Source: DATMBF01 sp035559595
Lineage (GTDB): Bacteria > Bacteroidota > Ignavibacteria > UBA10030
Assembly (NCBI GenBank): GCA_035559595.1
Contig: DATMBF010000041.1
Span: forward strand, 1 to 7,392
DNA: 7,392 nucleotides
Direction: 5' to 3'
Part shown: positions 7,017 to 7,392 of the stretch, one piece after another
How the letters are laid out: each line of letters starts with the position of its first letter
Position numbering within the stretch: position 1 is the stretch's first letter
Position numbers and translations under genes: made by a program
Notes under the pieces: model-generated
Databases searched by the model: none
The model's input: only the letters and a program-made list of their open reading frames with translations
Told to the model about the DNA's origin: nothing

Positions 7017-7047
7017 CAAAACTATGACTCAAAGAGGCGCAAGACAA
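7017..7047 (-). promoter_or_regulatory. Candidate Bacteroidota-type promoter for the propeller gene
   Basis: On the minus strand, TAGTTTTG (complement of 7017-7024) matches the Bacteroidota -7 consensus TAnnTTTG exactly. A TTG (complement of 7045-7047) sits 20 nt upstream, where the -33 element is expected. Transcription would start near 7010, leaving a leader of about 46 nt before the ATG at 6964. It rests on short motifs, and whether this organism uses that consensus is unproven. Confidence 0.4.
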
Positions 7048-7065
7048 TGACATACCAATGTCATT
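7046..7065. promoter_or_regulatory. 20-bp inverted repeat, candidate operator
   Basis: AATGACAT (7046-7053) and ATGTCATT (7058-7065) are perfect 8-bp arms around a 4-nt centre (ACCA). The repeat lies in the 175-bp gap between the regulator gene and the propeller gene and overlaps the candidate -33 TTG. That position suits a repressor or activator site for a dimeric DNA-binding protein. It could also form an AT-rich hairpin after the regulator gene, but no U run follows leftward, so a terminator is less likely. The rest of the gap (7066-7139) shows nothing clear. Confidence 0.5.
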
Positions 7066-7139
7066 TTGCGGCCTGTATCCGTGGGGAAGAAGAAACGTCG
7101 CGGAACGGGAAGACGGGAATGGTGCAGCGGACAGAACTA

Positions 7140-7392
7140 TTAGATCAATCCCTGCCGGAGTGCTTTCGCAACGGCCTGGGATTTGGAATGGACGTGCAGC
7201 TTTTCGTAGATGTGGCGAATGTGGTTGCGGACGGTGTCGAGGCTGATGAAGAGCTTCTCAGCGATGCCGCTGTAATTCATGCCATCAACGAGGAGGCTGA
7301 GAATTTCGCGTTCACGCGGAGTAAGATTGGCGGGTTCGTTTTGCTCTGGAACAAATTTTCGGAACATCTCCACCGCCTTCTTGGCCACGAAC
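7140..7392 (-). CDS. NarL/LuxR-type response regulator, C-terminal DNA-binding part (5' end outside window)
   Basis: The visible 83 or so residues are a GerE/LuxR helix-turn-helix domain: LTPREREILSLLVDGMNYSGIAEKLFISLDTVRNHIRHIYEKLHV, then a last helix SKSQAVAKALRQGLI. TPRERE and the TVRNHI recognition helix are classic for NarL/FixJ-type regulators. The frame stays open through the right edge. The first possible start in view, a GTG at 7386-7388, is preceded in frame by a sense codon (TTC), and the upstream residues AKKAVEMFRKF look like the linker that follows a receiver domain. The real start is therefore probably beyond the edge, with an N-terminal phospho-acceptor domain, though that part cannot be seen. 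It reads toward the propeller gene, 175 bp away, and is a possible regulator of it. Confidence 0.9.
   Translation of the reverse strand, partial: FVAKKAVEMFRKFVPEQNEPANLTPREREILSLLVDGMNYSGIAEKLFISLDTVRNHIRHIYEKLHVHSKSQAVAKALRQGLI

Noticed and set aside
7140..7388. The GTG at 7386-7388 as a true start giving a small stand-alone LuxR-type protein
   Set aside because: The frame is open upstream to the window edge, and the first residues look like an inter-domain linker. A truncated view of a longer response regulator is more likely.

Overview
The window (about 7.4 kb, roughly 50% GC by eye) looks like chromosomal DNA from a member of the Bacteroidota/Ignavibacteriota/Chlorobi side of the FCB group. 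The main clue is the secreted protein at 5300-6964. It ends in a classic type IX secretion (Por/T9SS) sorting tail with the 'NYPNPFNPSTTI' signature, which is typical of Ignavibacteria, Kapabacteria and relatives. An outer-membrane barrel gene and a possible Bacteroidota-style promoter (TAnnTTTG) agree with this. The taxonomic call is inference from protein style only.

Layout. Positions 1-3124 hold a leftward three-gene cluster, read in the order pdxJ (2405-3124), a lipoprotein quinoprotein-type sugar/aldose dehydrogenase (1266-2390), and a monovalent cation:proton antiporter (1-1209, cut by the left edge). Gaps are 14 and 56 bp, each gene has a good ribosome binding site, and no terminator is visible between them, so an operon is likely. 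A 123-bp divergent intergenic region (3125-3247) separates it from a rightward pair: a 551-residue outer-membrane protein with a bactofilin-like beta-repeat ahead of an Omp85-like barrel (3248-4903), and a 77-residue amphi-Trp-type small protein (4932-5165). Convergent to this pair lies a leftward gene for a secreted seven-repeat SBBP beta-propeller protein (5300-6964). The junction carries a strong hairpin that can terminate both strands and a second perfect inverted repeat at the stop codon. At the right edge is the DNA-binding end of a NarL/LuxR-type response regulator (7140-7392, 5' part outside the window).

How they may work together. PdxJ makes pyridoxine phosphate in the cytoplasm. The dehydrogenase should act in the periplasm, anchored by lipid, and the antiporter in the inner membrane. 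A functional link among these three is not evident beyond co-transcription. The right half is about the cell envelope: an outer-membrane barrel protein, and a surface-exported propeller protein whose upstream region contains a 20-bp inverted repeat overlapping a possible promoter, next to a LuxR-type regulator.

The most unusual item is the fusion of a bactofilin-like repeat to a BamA-like barrel with a small amphi-Trp gene directly behind it. I see no CRISPR array, tRNA, rRNA, transposon or phage gene. Nothing here demonstrates a wholly new system.
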